Source: Astrocystis sublimbata | Lineage: Eukaryota > Ascomycota > Sordariomycetes > Xylariales > Xylariaceae | DNA: 64,000 nucleotides | NCBI GenBank assembly: GCA_022453515.1 | Contig: JAJNNY010000011.1 | Location: 62,001-126,000, forward strand | Direction: 5' to 3' | Shown here: positions 60,905 to 64,000 of the stretch, piece after piece | Layout of the letters: each line of letters begins with the position of its first letter | Position numbering within the stretch: position 1 is the first letter of the stretch | Notes under the pieces: generated by a model | Database searches by the model: none | Told to the model about the DNA's origin: nothing | The model's input: only the letters and a program-made list of their open reading frames with translations | Made by a program: the position numbers and the translations under genes

Positions 60905-61576
60905 CTTGTCTGATTTTCACGAGAAAATTGCGTTGGTTGATCGATTGGCAAGCGTGGTGTTGACTGGCAAAAATCTGGTCTGAGCTGGTGCAGATTTTGT
61001 GCTTGCAAAGGATGGTTGACAATGAGGGGATCGGGTCTGTGTGCGAAGAAAGTTGCTCTAGGGAAACACTGGCGAGCGACGGTTGTCATTGGCGGGTGCT
61101 GCCTGCGAGACCCGCTGAGGCGAACAGCGCTACGGATCCTCTGGTGCAGACTGGATAGGCCTAGCGTCGAGAGGGCTAGGGCTTCTCCGTCCACTTTTCT
61201 AGGCGGTTTTTGGCTGGAGCTGGGGATGGCTGCACTGCCAGCTGGTGCCATCGTCGACAGCTGTCCCCAGAGGGCCGGAACTTCCGCGACCAAAGTGTCG
61301 AACAGATCTTAGGTACGTACCTCGAAGTGAGGGGTCTCGAGGGGTACTAGCACCGCCTGCCTACATCATGTGGGGAGCACGCGACTGACATACAGTTAAT
61401 TGTTGGAGTATGTACATACGCAAGCACTGCGACGCAACTCTTTGGGTATCTATCTGCAGGCAACAGCATCACCTTTTTTTTTTCTTAGATTGATAAAAGC
61501 TGCTGCAGCTCCCTGATCGCTTTGCTTTTGTTCCACTACACGTCAGACACATCCACATAACCTGCGAATAACCAAT
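60905..61576. promoter_or_regulatory. Divergent promoter region of rps27 and the phosducin-like gene
   Basis: These 672 bp separate the start codons of two divergently transcribed growth-related genes. A T-rich tract lies at about 61473-61485, some 90 bp before the phosducin-like start codon. No consensus factor-binding site was identified with confidence. Confidence 0.5.
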
Positions 61577-62410
61577 ATGGCTGCTCCAGCAGACCAGAGA
61601 ATCGCTGTACCCATCGATGACCCCAACGCCGACACAGAATGGTACGCCGAGGACCTTTCGGCCTTGATTGTCCCGTGCTAACATTATACATATAGGAACG
61701 ACATTCTCCGCAAGCATGGAGTTATACCCGAGAAGCCGCCTTCCCCGACCCCCATGATCGAAGAAGCCATCCTCGAAGGTCGTCGAATAGCACACGAAAA
61801 CAGATTAGAAGGGAAAGAGCTCGACGAACTTGACGCCTTAGAAGACGAGGAGGACGACGCGTTCTTGGAGCAATACCGGCAGAAGCGCATGCAGGAGCTG
61901 AATACACTCACCAAAAAGTCAATACATGGCTCTGTCTACCCCTTATCCAAACCCGACTATGCTCGAGAGGTCACGGAAGCGTCAAACAAAGGCCCTGTGT
62001 TCGTCAACCTCACATCCGCCCTGGGGACAAACATCGAGTCCCGAGTGCTCTCGGAGCTTTGGCGACAGGCAGCGAAAGAGTATGGTGATATTAAGTTCTG
62101 CGAGATACGGGCAGATAAGGCCATCGAGAACTACCCCGACCGTAATTGCCCTACAATTCTTGTGTATAAGAATGGGGACATAGTCAAGCAAATTGTGACA
62201 CTCGTAACAATTGGGGGCGTGCGGACGAACATGATGCAGATCGATGACATTCTCGTCGATGTCGGCGCTGTTGAAGCGAAAGACTTGAGAGTGGTTCGGC
62301 GGAGAAGAGCGGCAGAGGACGCGAAAGAGGATCGATCGGCGGCCAGGGGCGTCAAGAGCGGTAACATCAGACATGCCACCATGGATGACGACGACGATGA
62401 TTGGGATTAA
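61577..62410 (+). CDS. plp2: Phosducin-like protein 2 (CCT chaperonin co-factor)
   Basis: A 259-residue cytosolic protein from two exons, 61577-61641 and 61696-62410, with a 54-bp intron (GTACGC...TATAG). Splicing joins ADTEW to NDILRKHGVIP, a typical N-terminus of this family. Residues of about 40-100 are charged helix (LDELDALEDEEDDAFLEQYR). The thioredoxin-like domain of about 105-215 includes GSVYPLSKPDYAREVTEAS, FVNLTSALGTNIESRVL, FCEIRADKAIENYPDRNCPT and the buried strand ILVYKNGDIVKQ; the CxxC active site of real thioredoxins is absent, as expected. The C-terminus is basic and then acidic (DDDDDDWD). Yeast Plp2 is essential and helps the CCT chaperonin fold actin and tubulin; the same role is inferred here. 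It is followed in the same direction by an LRR gene. Confidence 0.93.
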
Positions 62411-62928
62411 GTGTTTTCAATGGGATCAACACAAACCGATGCCAGTCACAATCGACCCTCCCAAGGGGTTTCCTCATGGGTTTCTCGGCGGACCTCGTGT
62501 GAATAATCAAACTACCCTTGGGAAAGTGCAGTATGAAACGTCCACTGCGTGCTTTTCCTTTTCTTCGATCTCACGACCCAGACATCTTGGTGGCGATAAC
62601 ATCGCCCTTTGTTAACACTAAAGGGGGGGGATCATGGACTCGCGTGTACATATCTACAATCGACTACCTCTACTTGAGGCAAGCGCCCACTTCGGGGATC
62701 GGGTAAGGGTTCAGGACCTCGATGTTAGCGCGACGTCATTATGGGGACCTGCATGCATTACTGTACCTAGCAAGTACCCCTACCTGCGTTAGCTTCCCCT
62801 TCTTGCCCTTCCCCACGCGTCCGTCTCTTTACTTTAGACATTGCGACGCGCGACGTGATTCTATTCATCCTTGTTTCCACTGCCTCAGCTCGTAGGTATT
62901 GTTCGCTCGCCAACTCACAGCAGAAGCC
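62411..62928. other. Short intergenic region
   Basis: About 520 bp between two plus-strand genes, holding the plp2 3' end and the promoter of the LRR gene. A G8 run occurs near 62623. Nothing else was recognised. Confidence 0.55.
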
Positions 62929-63915
62929 ATGGCTGACGAGCCCACTCTTCCCGCTCTTCCCAAAGTGGCGTGGGACGCCGATACCCAATCGTTCACTAAT
63001 ACGCGAAAACGTGGCGCCTCTGCGCATCCTCTCTTCTCCAACTCCAGCGACCCCGCCGTCTTTTCCAGCGACGATGACCCACATGTCGAGAACTACCTCC
63101 AAGGGCCTCACCGCAAGAAAAAGCGCTATGTCGGCTCTTGGTTTCAGCAAATGCCAGCCTCTTCAGATTCAACGTTTGCCGAGGCATCCGAGCCGCAGCC
63201 AAGACCCGAAAGGCCATTCGAGCGTCAGTGGGATTCCGGCGTCTGGATGGGAAGTGATGCGTCGGTAGGACTGGATGACGATTGCAGCCTGGGCCTGGAC
63301 GAGGAACCCGAGTCGAGGCTCCCTCAGCTGCAGACCCCGCGTCCTGCTGCCACATCCAAGACCCCCGAGGAATTGCTTGTGCGCGCCAAAATCGACAGGG
63401 CCATTGAGGAGGGCGATCCGGCCATCGACTTGTCGTAGGTCAACTCCCGATCCTGGGACAAATCAGAGTTAAGACCAGTTTTGCGAAGGGACAGAAACCT
63501 GACCCACATGTTCACAGATCCAACAACCTTTCTTCCCTGCCGGACGAGCAATTGTCGCGCCTAGCCGAACTCGCCCTTATACCCTCAGTTGACAAGGATG
63601 TACCTTTCCAACAAGTCAATCCCGAAATAGGTCTTTTTCTATCCAACAATAGACTCACACGTGCGCCGGGAGTCTTATTCAATCTTGAACACCTGACATA
63701 TCTCAGCCTACGGAGTAATCAGATCGTAGAGCTCCCTCCGAGTATCGGCAAGCTTCGCAATTTGCGAGAACTCAACCTTTCTCTCAATCGCCTTCGCTAC
63801 CTGCCGGGCGAGCTGATCGATCTTCTCAAGTGGCCGTCGGTGTTGACGACGTTGTCCATTCACCCCAACCCGTTTTTCCTACCAGACAAATCTCATCCAG
63901 ACCTTGAGAAGTTCC
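62929..63915 (+). CDS. Leucine-rich-repeat protein (partial, runs off the right edge)
   Basis: Two complete exons, 62929-63434 and 63518-63915, joined across an 83-bp intron (GTAGGT...TCACAG). A further donor GTGAGT begins at 63916, and a possible acceptor CTCTAG ends at 63996, so the gene continues outside the window. The first 168 residues are disordered and Ser/Pro/Glu-rich, with a basic patch (HRKKKRYVG near 62-70) that could act in nuclear import. A short helix (PEELLVRAKIDRAIEEGD) leads into leucine-rich repeats: IDLSSNNLSSLPDEQ, IGLFLSNNRLTRAPGVLFNL, LTYLSLRSNQIVELPPSIGK and LRELNLSLNRLRYLPGELI. These repeats usually make a protein-binding solenoid. The exact orthologue was not recognised. 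The start is the ATG of MADEPTLPALP. Confidence 0.82.
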
Positions 63916-64000
63916 GTGAGTAATTAGGGGAATTCTTAGTCCCAGTTCCGAGCATAGACCAAGGGCCACCGACACGACCAAGATTACTGACTCTAGCGTG

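Noticed and set aside
1..64000. CRISPR arrays, bacterial operons, secondary-metabolite cluster
   Set aside because: No regularly spaced direct repeats, no PKS/NRPS/terpene enzymes and no prokaryotic gene organisation were seen. All supported genes are eukaryotic and mostly intron-containing.

Overview
This window looks like nuclear DNA of a filamentous ascomycete, most likely a Sordariomycete. The genes have short introns (mostly 50-150 bp) with GT(A/G)AGT-type donors and CTAAC/CTGAC-like branch sites. Intergenic DNA carries many TAGGTA/TACCTA runs, and protein families such as the fungal Est1-domain and areA/GATA-like regulators are fungal. No species was assigned; that would need a database search.

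Layout. The left end holds a Nudix hydrolase cut by the window edge. Next comes a head-to-head pair for leucine catabolism: isovaleryl-CoA dehydrogenase (minus) and the beta subunit of methylcrotonyl-CoA carboxylase (plus), which share a 445-bp promoter region. The carboxylase alpha subunit is not in the window. From 7.5 to 48.9 kb the window is very gene-poor. Only three genes could be reconstructed there: a fungal areA/GATA-like regulatory protein (12.1-13.7 kb), RNA 3'-terminal phosphate cyclase (21.4-23.0 kb, four exons) and a C2H2-finger plus Est1-type protein (33.8-36.2 kb). The stretches between them hold microsatellites, a 20-bp perfect palindrome and a decayed tRNA-like locus.

The right end (49-64 kb) is denser. 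It contains a three-exon protein of unknown function, a Gemin2-like snRNP assembly factor, a Dif1/Spd1-type ribonucleotide reductase regulator and a small secreted protein. These are followed by a nested transposon block in which a solo LTR sits inside a hAT-type element. Then come ribosomal protein eS27, divergent from a phosducin-like CCT co-chaperone, and a leucine-rich-repeat protein that runs off the end. A second copy of the tRNA-like locus lies at 55.3 kb.

Functional links. Most genes are housekeeping: leucine breakdown, RNA end processing, snRNP assembly, ribosome and chaperonin function, and dNTP control. No secondary-metabolite cluster, defence system or CRISPR array was seen. The most distinctive features are the nested hAT/LTR insertion with both target-site duplications still readable, the paired tRNA-like loci, the alpha-less leucine cluster and the Gemin2 homologue with a large acidic insertion. 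All splice junctions were read by eye and checked for frame; none is supported by transcript data here.
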